This document shows, piece after piece, positions 45,356 through 53,612 of a DNA stretch of 64,000 bases. Below the pieces are notes generated by a model. The model had not been told where the DNA came from and did no database searches. It worked only from the letters and a program-made list of their open reading frames with translations. Every line of letters begins with the position of its first letter. Within the stretch, counting starts at the first letter, position 1. The position numbers and the translations under genes were made by a program. Source of the stretch: Bacteroidales bacterium. GTDB taxonomy: Bacteria; Bacteroidota; Bacteroidia; Bacteroidales; Bacteroidaceae. The stretch covers positions 14,281-78,280 of the forward strand of contig SUXN01000004.1 in assembly GCA_015060965.1 (NCBI GenBank), given 5' to 3'.

Positions 45356-46514
45356 CCTTGCGCTTTCTGTCCCTACGGTCATTGTTCCTTCTCTGCTCGG
45401 GGCGGTTGTTGTTATTTCCGCCACCGCCCTTGCGACGCTTCTTGCCACCGCGTGAAGCATTGTCGAAGCGGTTGATGTTCTCCTGCTCAAGGAGGTCGGC
45501 CGAACGCTTGGGCTCCTGGGCACCACCTGCCTGAAGACTCTCGGGGCGCTCGCCACGCTTGTTCATCTCGATTACACTGAACGCACGGCGGCCTGTTATG
45601 GTAACAAGATTCGCAGGAATATGCTTGTCGGTGGAATATGTTATCTCACCGCGCATAATATCACACTTGAAGAAGTAATATGTACCGTCCTGTGTCTCGA
45701 GCTCAATGTCACGTGACGGCAGAGCACGCGAAGCCTCAACGTAAGCATCAACCTCATAGTTGAGACAACACTTGAGCTTTGCGCACTGACCGGCAAGCTT
45801 CTGCGGGTTGAGGGAGATATCCTGGAAACGCGCTGCAGATGTCGATACCGAAACGAAATTGGTTGTGAAAGCAGCACAACAGAGTGGGCGGCCACAGGGA
45901 CCGATACCGCCGATGCGGCCCGCCTCCTGACGTGCACCGATCTGCTTCATCTCAATCTTGATTTTGAACACATCGGCAAGCACCTTGATGAGCTGACGGA
46001 AGTCGACACGGTTGTCGGCAATATAATAGAATATCGCCTTCTGACCGTCGCCCTGATACTCCACGTCACCGATTTTCATCTCAAGATTGAGGTCCTTAGC
46101 AATCTGACGCGAGCGTATCATGGTATCGTGTTCGCGAGCCTTGGCCTCCTCATATTTCTCCATGTCCACCGGACGTGCCTTGCGGTACACACGCTTGAAC
46201 TCACTCTCGGGAGTGAGACGGGTTTTCTTCAGCTGAAGCAGCACCAGACGGCCTGTCATCGTCACCTTACCTATGTCGTGACCGGGAGTAGCCTCAACGG
46301 CAACAATGTCACCCTTCTGCAAAGGGATGTTGTTGCTGTTCTTGTAGTAGCCCTTACGGGTATTCTTGAACTGCACCTCGACAATGTCGGTATACTCCTC
46401 GTTGCCGGGCACGCACGCAAGCCAGTCGAAAGTGTTGAGCGGAGCATCCATCTTGCCGCATCCCTTGCAGCAGATACCTGCACAGCCGTTGCTCTCCTTA
46501 TATCTTTTATCCAT
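45336..46514 (-). CDS. ricT: PSP1-domain protein (RicT/YaaT-like)
   Basis: 392-aa cytosolic protein with a PSP1 domain. A Cys-rich N-terminus (CAGICCKGCGK) and a central segment IGGIGPCGRPLCCAAFTTNF with further Cys (QCAKLKCCLNYE) resemble the Fe-S-binding sites of RicT. In Bacillus the Ric complex supports RNase Y-dependent RNA maturation; the role in Bacteroidota is unproven. The C-terminus is a basic Lys/Arg/Gly/Asn-rich tail that could bind RNA. It starts immediately after the holB stop. Confidence 0.88.
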   Translation of the reverse strand: MDKRYKESNGCAGICCKGCGKMDAPLNTFDWLACVPGNEEYTDIVEVQFKNTRKGYYKNSNNIPLQKGDIVAVEATPGHDIGKVTMTGRLVLLQLKKTRLTPESEFKRVYRKARPVDMEKYEEAKAREHDTMIRSRQIAKDLNLEMKIGDVEYQGDGQKAIFYYIADNRVDFRQLIKVLADVFKIKIEMKQIGARQEAGRIGGIGPCGRPLCCAAFTTNFVSVSTSAARFQDISLNPQKLAGQCAKLKCCLNYEVDAYVEASRALPSRDIELETQDGTYYFFKCDIMRGEITYSTDKHIPANLVTITGRRAFSVIEMNKRGERPESLQAGGAQEPKRSADLLEQENINRFDNASRGGKKRRKGGGGNNNNRPEQRRNNDRRDRKRKDAPKGE

Positions 46515-47648
46515 TTATCTATTTTTTATCAAAACAATCATCCTCAACGACATGTCGAAGAAGACCATTTTTGCATTTACATTCTGTTCAATATGTCTCT
46601 GGGCCTCGGAGAGTTCCTCCATTATGCCGAATATGTTACGTTCGTTCACAAAGGGGGAGAAACGCACCGAGAAGTTACGCTCGGCCTGCGACATATAAAC
46701 CATGCTCTCCTCCTTGAAGTTCATTATGAAATTCTCGCGTATCATACGCTGGCAGTAGTCGAGCAAGCGCTTCTGACGCTCGCGTCCCAATGCCGCCACC
46801 TGCTCGCTCCATGTCTTCATCGCACGTATGTCGCGTGCGTAAGCAACGCGCATAAGCTGCATGAAGAACTCAAGGTAACGCGCCTTGTCTTCACTCAACG
46901 ACAGCAGCTCCTCGGCCTGCTCCCAGTTGCCAGCACTCTGCTGCGCAATCATCTTGGCATCCTCGAATGTGAGACCCATGCGAGCCTGCAAGGCATTCTC
47001 CATATCCTCTTGCGCGATGCGAGGCACCTCTACACGCTGTGTACGGCTCTGTATGGTGGCGATAATCTTGTCGGGTTCCTCCGACACAAGCAGGAACAAT
47101 GTATCCTTGGGAGGCTCCTCTATGATCTTCAACAGCTTGTTGGAGCCCACCTCTTTCATCTTCTCGGGCAGCCAAATAATAACCACCTTCCAGCCTCCCT
47201 CGCGCGCCTGCATCGAGAGCTTATGCAATATCTCGGCACTCTCGCGCTCATATATCATCGGCTGCTGATTCTCAAGATCAAGTTTCTCGAGCCAATCGTC
47301 ATAGCTGAAATAAGCCCCCTTCGAGAGTATCTCACGCCACTCGTTGATATAATCGTCACTCACAGGATTATCGCTGCCACCCTTCTTTTTCTTTACAGGA
47401 AAGACAAAGTGCAGGTCGCTGTGGATGAACTTCTTCAGCTTGACACATGCCGGACAGGCGCCACAGGCATCGCCCTGTCCCTTGCCGCACAACAGATAGT
47501 TGGCAAGAGCAATGGCAATGGCAAGCTTGCCGTTGCCGCGCGGACCGGTTATGAGCAAGGCGTGCGCCAGACGGTTGCTGTCGACACTGCGGCGCAACTG
47601 CTCGATAACGCCCCTCTGCCCTATCACATCTTTGAAGAAAACACCCAT
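46515..47648 (-). CDS. holB: DNA polymerase III subunit delta'
   Basis: Clamp-loader subunit. An AAA+ N-terminus begins with FKDVIGQRGVIEQLRRSV, and a Walker A-like GPRGNGKLA follows. The zinc module has Cys residues in CGKGQGDACGACPAC, and the sensor region TIQSRTQRVEVPR is recognisable. The 377-aa length is typical. Its ATG shares one base with the metF stop (TGATG), so metF-holB-ricT-gldH form one tightly packed unit. The holB-ricT-gldH order recurs in Bacteroidales. Confidence 0.93.
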   Translation of the reverse strand: MGVFFKDVIGQRGVIEQLRRSVDSNRLAHALLITGPRGNGKLAIAIALANYLLCGKGQGDACGACPACVKLKKFIHSDLHFVFPVKKKKGGSDNPVSDDYINEWREILSKGAYFSYDDWLEKLDLENQQPMIYERESAEILHKLSMQAREGGWKVVIIWLPEKMKEVGSNKLLKIIEEPPKDTLFLLVSEEPDKIIATIQSRTQRVEVPRIAQEDMENALQARMGLTFEDAKMIAQQSAGNWEQAEELLSLSEDKARYLEFFMQLMRVAYARDIRAMKTWSEQVAALGRERQKRLLDYCQRMIRENFIMNFKEESMVYMSQAERNFSVRFSPFVNERNIFGIMEELSEAQRHIEQNVNAKMVFFDMSLRMIVLIKNR

Positions 47649-48601
47649 CAGTATATCGCCTTTGCTATGTCATAAACACTATCGAACGCGTTAAGAGTAT
47701 AAAAATGAATACTCGGAACGCCATGCTCCATCAGCTCTCGACACTGCCTTATGCCCCACTCGCGCCCCACCTGAGCAACCGACGCATCGTCCTTGCAACG
47801 CTCAATCTCGGCAACAAGCTCCGCAGGAAGGTCCACACGGAAAGTCTTGGGCAGCACATTCAGCTGTGACAGGCGGTGTATCGGCTTTATTCCCGGGATA
47901 ATGGGGATTGTTATTCCCGCTGCGCGCGCACGCTCCACAAAAGAGAAATATTTGCGGTTGTCGAAGAACATCTGTGTCACCGCATATGCAGCACCCTCGT
48001 CAGCCTTCTGCTTGAGCACGGCAAGGTCGCTCTCCATATTAGGTGCCTCCTCGTGCTTCTCGGGGTAGCACGCCACACCGAACGAGAACGGCACGCCCTT
48101 CTCCTTCATTGCCGAGCCGTCAGCAAAGAAACCCTCGTTGAAACGGTTCACCTGACGCACAAGGTCAATGGCATGCACATTGCCCTTCTTTGCAGGAGCA
48201 GTATTCGCATCACCCTTGCACTTGTCACCACGCAGCACAAGGATATCGTTGATACCCGACAGTTGCAGGTCTATGAGCGCATACTCGGTATCATCGAGCG
48301 TGTAGCCGTCACAAAGGATATGCGGCACCACCGGCACATTGTAGCGGTGATGTATTGCAGTAGCCACAGCCACAGTGCCCGGACGGCGGCGTATGCTGCT
48401 CAGCTTGAACGTTCCGTTGCCCAGATTCTGGTACACAGGCTCGCTGTGGTGGGTTGTTATGTTTATATATCCTGGATTGAACTCCATAAGACGGTCGATG
48501 TTACCGAACAATTTTCCGGTACCCGTGCCCTTGAGCGGAGGCAGAACCTCGAACGAAAAGGCAGTCTTCTCAGAGGAGTTTATGTAGTCTATTACTCGCA
48601 T
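47648..48601 (-). CDS. metF: 5,10-methylenetetrahydrofolate reductase
   Basis: Makes 5-methyl-THF for methionine synthesis using FAD. The TIM barrel carries FSFEVLPPLKG near residue 17, the substrate and flavin loops LVLRGDK and FGVACYPEKHEEA, and MFFDNRKYFSFVERAR. The 317-aa length is normal. It is first of the metF-holB-ricT-gldH unit and is preceded by the repeat-rich gap 48602-49337. No folate or SAM/cobalamin riboswitch was recognised upstream. Confidence 0.95.
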   Translation of the reverse strand: MRVIDYINSSEKTAFSFEVLPPLKGTGTGKLFGNIDRLMEFNPGYINITTHHSEPVYQNLGNGTFKLSSIRRRPGTVAVATAIHHRYNVPVVPHILCDGYTLDDTEYALIDLQLSGINDILVLRGDKCKGDANTAPAKKGNVHAIDLVRQVNRFNEGFFADGSAMKEKGVPFSFGVACYPEKHEEAPNMESDLAVLKQKADEGAAYAVTQMFFDNRKYFSFVERARAAGITIPIIPGIKPIHRLSQLNVLPKTFRVDLPAELVAEIERCKDDASVAQVGREWGIRQCRELMEHGVPSIHFYTLNAFDSVYDIAKAIY

Positions 48602-49337
48602 CTAACGTATCTATTTATCCTAATTTCGCATAAAACGCAAAAATAGAAAAAAAAATCGTTTTTCGTCTCCTTCAGGCAGAAAAACGAACAAAACAGCACA
48701 AAAAAGAAGCTACAAAAAGAGCGACACTCGGGCTGCTCCACTTTCAAAACTCCCTCCCCCTACGGGTACTCCCTCTTTAAAAAGCGGGAGAGTAGTTGTA
48801 CCGCGTGGGTTACTGCAAGGCTGCATTATCAATGGATCTTAAAACCGCAAGCGTTGTCATTCTATATTTGCACTGTCATTGACTCATTTTGCTTTTCGCA
48901 ACCCAAACGGCATAAGTTAAACTCCTCCTCTGCCTGAGGGGAGGTGCCAGTTTACTGGCGGAGGGGTGGGAGTGCTACGTTTGACCTGTTGCTGCAAAAC
49001 TCGTCGATAACAAAACAAAAGAGCATTGGTTCGTTCATTGTTACACTAATGAACTCACCGATAACAAAACGTTGTTTTGTCATTCCGAGCGAGTGAAACG
49101 ACGAGGAATCTCAAAAACGTGCACAAGAGATTTTTTCGGGCAAAGCCCTCAACAACACGTCTCCTATCGTCGAAATGACAAAACACCAATTTTCAGCAGA
49201 CTTGCTATAGACAATGTGTCATATAGTTTTAGCCCCTCACCGCTCCGCGGAGCTCCCCTTGATCACAAGCAAGGGGAGCAGTTTTTTGTTTTATTTACCT
49301 TTGGGAAACATTAAAGCAAGCGTTTTCACCTTTCAGT
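48602..49337. repeat. Gene-free repeat mosaic between metF and the FISUMP gene
   Basis: 736 bp without a credible gene. 48745-48840 repeats 8481-8576 in direct orientation with about three differences in 96 bp. 48855-49086 is an inverted copy of material spread over 7862-8360, with one 54-bp unit where the other has six. 49078-49180 contains a TGTCATTC...GAAATGACA segment. 49250-49275 is a hairpin with arms GCTCCCCTTG / CAAGGGGAGC followed by a T-run. Confidence 0.85.
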
Positions 49338-51407
49338 TTACTCACAAACAGGGCGGACACAGCGACCGTAACTACGATCCTCTGTATGCCAATCCTCATA
49401 GAAATCATCAAAACTTAAATAATATGCACTATAACACCAAAACTCGCCTAATGAACTTGACCAAAAATAACCATTTTCCCCTCTACCAACTAATTCTGTT
49501 CCGACTTTATATCCTGTAGCAGGCAAAAATATGTGATTTCCATTTGGACCAGTAACTATCACCCCATCGACTCCATTAACTTCAGACAAGACCCACTTAC
49601 ACTCATAATACAACTCTTTTAACTCGTCTCTTGTCGGCATACGCCAACTGCCACCCCATTTAACATGGGCAACATCATCCTCAGGTTCAAGAATTCTTTT
49701 TCCATCATCAAGATACCCATCATCCCCCCCATCATATGTATACTTTTCGAGGGATCCAAAAGAATAGTCACCCCATTTATAGGTTTCCCATTCGTAATAA
49801 TTTTTTTCCTCCGTCTCACCCCATGCGTAGTAACCGCCATACTCCTCGGGCTTTGTTGCACCCACATTGCAGCAGGCCCATTTGACACTGAGACCAAGGT
49901 CAACTGCATGGACGTGGTTGGCATCGTTGCAGGCGTTGTCTTGCTTAAGAGTAAATATTTGAGGTTCACTCCAACCATTATACGTTAAAGAGAATCCGCC
50001 TTTAGTATAAACTCCTAATTTCACATCCTTATATCCATCGACGAAACTATCGGAATTTAACGTAATCTCTACTTCAACGTCATCAGTGTTTGGCTGTGAC
50101 GACACCCCTTCGGGGGGCGTGTAGCCAAGAGTGAACTTAGAAGGGAAATAAGTGTAGTTATCTTTATCATCCAAATAGTAAATACCCCATTCTAAAAGAT
50201 TGTCCAAAGAGGTTATATAGCCCGACACGGTGCATTTGAATGTAACATCTTCACCGCTGCTTTGTTGAGAATTCTGTTCAAAATCGGTAATATATGCATC
50301 TAAAGCACTGTATTTATATTTTTCGCTATACTTTATATGATTTTCACTGACCTTGTTATTAGAATCCTTTAACCTCAACGATTTGAGATAGGCCCGGAAG
50401 TAATATGTATCACCCTTATGTGGCATTTCAAAAGTCAGCATCATATATTGGGGTGATGATATGCTGCAATCCAGCAGGGCTTCGTACTGATAAGGTTGGG
50501 TATACCAACTCAAATAAGGAACTGAGCCATTGCGACCGACAACTCCCCAATATACTATATTCTTGGTTACACTCTCGGGTTCGGTGTAATAGAGGTGATA
50601 CAAATGAGACGGGACAGTACTTGCATTTTCTATAGTTACATAAACATTAATATTCCCATTGCCATCATTTGATATCTCTTCAATTTTTATACTGCAATCG
50701 CCATACATCGCTCGCCTTTGACGTTCATACAAAGAGTTTGCATTACCTTCTATGATGGCTTTCAATGACGATATTGTCGCGCTAATAGGGAATGGCAACA
50801 ATCCTATTATTCCATCAGCTCCAATATTCATCAAGTCATTCAGGAATTTATATGTATCGGCATCGAACAAATCTGCACCAAGCGTTCCTGCATCAGCAAT
50901 ATTACCAAGTATATCGGACATTCCTCCTAAATCATCAATGCCAAAAGAGCCGGACTCGCCTGCACGTGTTAAAGATTTTGTAAACTTCGGTGAACCATTT
51001 TTTACAAAATGACCATTCAGTTGGCCTTCAGAATCAAACCAACTGAATAGGTAACCTTCATCGGAATGTGTGACGTTAACACAAATATTCCGGTTTCTGA
51101 CCTCGACGACCTTTCCCGCATCATTCAAAAGGAAACATAGACCATTGGCGGTTGTGTCGGACATTTCGGAAAGATAGTAATACATACAACCCTTTTCATT
51201 GTCATAATAGGCAAGAATTGAGATATCACCTGAATAGATACCATCGTTCCACCCTTGCAATTTATCTACAGGGATTCTTTTAAAACCAGTCTCAGACACA
51301 GGAGGATTTCCTGAATTATGTTCTTCTGATTCTGAACAGCTTAATATAAACAAAAACAGAATTAAACAAAAAAGTGAAGAGAACTTTTTATAACAATAGA
51401 ATTTCAT
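49338..51407 (-). CDS. Large lipoprotein with C-terminal FISUMP domain
   Basis: 689-aa protein with an SPII signal (LFLFILSCSESEE; Cys at about 25) followed by acidic residues that may act as a surface-export signal. The central 400 residues have no recognised domain but look like beta-sandwich material. The C-terminal 180 residues are a FISUMP domain (Fibrobacter succinogenes major paralogous domain): AVDLGLSVKWACCNVGATKP, YYAWGETEEK, WRMPTRDELKELY, IFLPATGY and RCVRPV. FISUMP proteins are common surface proteins of gut Bacteroidota, with function unknown. Base composition is more AT-rich than in neighbouring genes, suggesting a variable locus. Confidence 0.85.
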   Translation of the reverse strand: MKFYCYKKFSSLFCLILFLFILSCSESEEHNSGNPPVSETGFKRIPVDKLQGWNDGIYSGDISILAYYDNEKGCMYYYLSEMSDTTANGLCFLLNDAGKVVEVRNRNICVNVTHSDEGYLFSWFDSEGQLNGHFVKNGSPKFTKSLTRAGESGSFGIDDLGGMSDILGNIADAGTLGADLFDADTYKFLNDLMNIGADGIIGLLPFPISATISSLKAIIEGNANSLYERQRRAMYGDCSIKIEEISNDGNGNINVYVTIENASTVPSHLYHLYYTEPESVTKNIVYWGVVGRNGSVPYLSWYTQPYQYEALLDCSISSPQYMMLTFEMPHKGDTYYFRAYLKSLRLKDSNNKVSENHIKYSEKYKYSALDAYITDFEQNSQQSSGEDVTFKCTVSGYITSLDNLLEWGIYYLDDKDNYTYFPSKFTLGYTPPEGVSSQPNTDDVEVEITLNSDSFVDGYKDVKLGVYTKGGFSLTYNGWSEPQIFTLKQDNACNDANHVHAVDLGLSVKWACCNVGATKPEEYGGYYAWGETEEKNYYEWETYKWGDYSFGSLEKYTYDGGDDGYLDDGKRILEPEDDVAHVKWGGSWRMPTRDELKELYYECKWVLSEVNGVDGVIVTGPNGNHIFLPATGYKVGTELVGRGENGYFWSSSLGEFWCYSAYYLSFDDFYEDWHTEDRSYGRCVRPVCE

Positions 51408-51455
51408 ACTGTATAATTTTTTAAAACCTTTGTTTTAACGACTTTACAAAAGAAG

Positions 51456-51489
51456 CAAATCTTTTTCATATTCAGCCCAAAAACGCAAA
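51456..51489 (-). promoter_or_regulatory. Possible promoter of the FISUMP lipoprotein gene
   Basis: On the minus strand TTTG, 22 bases, then AAGATTTG (one mismatch to TAnnTTTG). Spacing is slightly long. The element at 51510-51697 lies directly upstream. Confidence 0.33.
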
Positions 51490-51509
51490 TTATTATATTC
51501 ACAAAGTAA

Positions 51510-51697
51510 GAAGCTGTTTAAATTTCTTTCGAAAATAATGATTACATTGCAACAAGTTGTGCTTGCCTTTTTATGTTCTTTTTTGTCTGTTTTTCCCTTT
51601 TTCGCAGTTACATAGCCCGCTATGCGCCTTTGAAAAATGAAAAACCATCCTAAAAAAGACCTATAAAAATTTCAAGGACATAAATTTAAACAGCTTC
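51510..51697. mobile_element. MITE-like element, 188-bp copy
   Basis: Perfect 16-bp terminal inverted repeats GAAGCTGTTTAAATTT / AAATTTAAACAGCTTC with TAA at both outer sides (51507-51509 and 51698-51700). The interior contains the hairpin CATAGC-CC-GCTATG and matches the copy at 38972-39160 in opposite orientation. It has no coding capacity. It lies in the 437-bp gap between the FISUMP and PepSY-like genes. Confidence 0.9.
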
Positions 51698-51787
51698 TAA
51701 AGAATCTTCTTTATGCGAAGATATATAAAATAACCTATCGTTTACCCCCCTGTTATAAATGTTAATACAATGAAAAATACGCAAAAA

Positions 51788-51821
51788 GGAAGGGATGCAC
51801 CCTCACAGGCGCATCCCTTCG
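51788..51821 (-). terminator. Intrinsic terminator of the PepSY-like pair
   Basis: Minus-strand reading: AAGGGATGC, 12-base loop, GCATCCCTT, then CCTTTTTGCG. It lies 24 bases beyond the stop at 51845. Confidence 0.82.
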
Positions 51822-51844
51822 ATACTCTTTATAATCAGTATAGT

Positions 51845-52663
51845 TTATTTCAAAATCTCACCTTCGGCTGTAACATTCACCACCACATCGGCACCGCCGG
51901 CTCTCTCAAGCTCTACCTCGTAGAACTCTACGCCACCGGGACGCTGGACAAAGTCGGCGCTGTCAATGACATACTGCGGATAGGCCGCGGAAAGGGCCTG
52001 GAACACTGCATCGGGCAGGAGGTCTACAGACACATCCCAGTCGGTCTGCACCCAGTTGTCGTTGCTGTCGAAGTATACATCCTTCTCGGTCACGCCGTCC
52101 ACAATGTCAACATCGAGCAGGCCGTTGGCATCGTACTCATAGCTGACGATGCGTGCATTGGGGTAGTTCTCGCTGATGAAAGAGCGGACAGCATCGCTGA
52201 GAACCGGCTTTGTTCCGGGCTCGCCGGTAGCAGTGTCAAGAATAACACCGTCGGGAGACACGTATACCATAATGGACACATTGCCCTTGTCAAGTTCTAC
52301 AGCATAATAGCTTATTGTCTCGCGCTCCACGAAATCAGCCTCATCAACTCTGTAGTCGGGATAAGCCTCGGTAACTGCACTCAACACCGGCTGCGGAATG
52401 TCGGCACGCTTCACGTCCCAAGTTGTATATACCCAGTTACTCTGCGAGTTGAAGTACACATCCTTTACCTTGCCGTCGTGGAGAATCTCGACCTCAAGAA
52501 GGCCGTTCTTCTCAAACTCCGAACTGCGGATTTTCGCTCCCTGGTAACGGGCATCAATGAATTCTGTCACTGCGTTGTTGAGTGGAACGTTGTTGTCGTC
52601 GTCATCGCTGCACGCCACAAACGCAAACAGCGAGAATAGAATGATTGGAAATAGTTTTTTCAT
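51845..52663 (-). CDS. Surface-type lipoprotein with two PepSY-like (DUF2874) domains
   Basis: 272-aa protein with an SPII signal (MKKLFPIILFSLFAFVACSD; Cys at 18). The mature N-terminus is SDDDDNN, which resembles the acidic lipoprotein export signal that sends Bacteroidota lipoproteins to the cell surface. Two DUF2874/PepSY-like units follow (about 30-145 and 150-270), each with a VKDVYFNSQSNWVYTTWDV-type core and a YAVELDKG-type strand. The family resembles the beta-lactamase-inhibitor fold; ligand unknown. It lies 59 nt after its single-domain neighbour. Confidence 0.85.
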   Translation of the reverse strand: MKKLFPIILFSLFAFVACSDDDDNNVPLNNAVTEFIDARYQGAKIRSSEFEKNGLLEVEILHDGKVKDVYFNSQSNWVYTTWDVKRADIPQPVLSAVTEAYPDYRVDEADFVERETISYYAVELDKGNVSIMVYVSPDGVILDTATGEPGTKPVLSDAVRSFISENYPNARIVSYEYDANGLLDVDIVDGVTEKDVYFDSNDNWVQTDWDVSVDLLPDAVFQALSAAYPQYVIDSADFVQRPGGVEFYEVELERAGGADVVVNVTAEGEILK

Positions 52664-52722
52664 AATCTTTTTAGTTGTTTCAATGTTGGAAATAGTCTTA
52701 TAGTTGTCTCTTTTGTCTTTTA

Positions 52723-53163
52723 TCAGTCATCAATATCAACAATCTCAAAATCGTTGTTGAACTTAAGCTCAAGTTTGTTCGAGAGCTTCAGGTCATAACC
52801 TCTGCGGTCGCGCTCAATCTTCAGTACCTTTTCATTTGGATAGTTGGCATTGAGGTAGCTCTTTATGGGAGCAGGAATTATCGCTGCAGGGACCTCGCCA
52901 TAACGGCAGTCTACCTCTTCCCAGTTACCCTTGCTCGAGAACTCGAGTTTCGTGCCGTCGGCAAGCATAACCTCGTATGAGCTAACGAGGAAATCGGTTT
53001 CAAGCTTTGCGTATGAAATCTTTGCATTCGCAAAATTCTCGTTGAGGAAACTCTGAGCCTGGGCAGGCAACTGGTTCTTGCTTATCACCTTATCGTTACC
53101 GACAAATGCATGTGCTGCACTGAAAGAAATAGCTAACACTAATAAAACAAAAATCTTTTTCAT
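52723..53163 (-). CDS. Exported PepSY-like (DUF2874) protein
   Basis: 146-aa protein with a Sec signal peptide (MKKIFVLLVLAISFSAAHAF) and one DUF2874/PepSY-like unit (residues about 30-146): VSSYEVMLADGTKLEFSSKG followed by IPAPIKSYLNANYPNEKVLK and YDLKLSNKLELKFN. Unlike its neighbour it has no lipobox and should be periplasmic. It is the first gene of the pair and the likely founder of the domain duplication next to it. Function unknown. Confidence 0.83.
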   Translation of the reverse strand: MKKIFVLLVLAISFSAAHAFVGNDKVISKNQLPAQAQSFLNENFANAKISYAKLETDFLVSSYEVMLADGTKLEFSSKGNWEEVDCRYGEVPAAIIPAPIKSYLNANYPNEKVLKIERDRRGYDLKLSNKLELKFNNDFEIVDIDD

Positions 53164-53356
53164 AATGGTCAGTTGTTTAGTTATTCTTTAAAACGTTTAT
53201 TATCTCATTTGGTTTACTATTGTAATTGTTTATCTTTGCCGCAGATGCTGTTTTTTCTCCATCACCCACACCTTTCAAACAATTTCCACTGCAAAGATTA
53301 TATGCAATTATGAAATGAATCTGAAATTTCATTCCATTTTCAAGAAAAATCAAAAA

Positions 53357-53395
53357 AACGTGGGTGACCCAAAAGTAAAATGAGTCACCCACGTT
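53357..53395 (-). terminator. Intrinsic terminator downstream of the epimerase-PAP2 pair
   Basis: Minus-strand reading: AACGTGGGTGAC, 15-base loop, GTCACCCACGTT, then a further run of T (seven T in total). It lies about 220 bases beyond the PAP2 gene, past the dispersed repeat. Confidence 0.83.
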
Positions 53396-53412
53396 TGTAG
53401 GGAGGTTGGATA

Positions 53413-53585
53413 AAAAGAGCTATTTTTAGGCTTGCGAAGCCTGAAAAAACGCAACCGACGCTGTAATGCGAGAGCAGAGAGTGCCCGCATTCTATGCCGA
53501 GCTACGAGGAGGAAAAGCCACTTTAGTGGATTAATTTACTAAGCGTAAATGAGTATTTTTCGGGCAAGCGTAACAACAAAAGAGC
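53413..53585. repeat. Dispersed repeat, family D/E, long copy
   Basis: About 170 bp downstream of the PAP2 gene. It shares AGGCTTGCG-x-AGCCT plus an A-run, TTTACT-x-AG-xx-TAAATGAG-x-ATTTTT and the terminal TTTTTAGTC with 33932-34030, but carries an additional GC-rich insert at about 53450-53535. The remaining bases of 53164-53612 hold the terminator at 53357-53395 and no gene. Confidence 0.7.
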
Positions 53586-53612
53586 CTTTTTAGTCTGCCT
53601 CTTAATATTCTT

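Noticed and set aside
46128-47675. Long open frame (515 codons) on the plus strand
   Set aside because: It lies fully antisense to ricT and holB, both of which have clear family motifs; the frame is a composition effect.
49072-49314. 80-codon frame between metF and the FISUMP gene
   Set aside because: Made entirely of dispersed repeat sequence, with no coding signature.
51770-52639. 289-codon open frame on the plus strand
   Set aside because: Antisense to the two-domain PepSY-like lipoprotein; it begins in a terminator hairpin.
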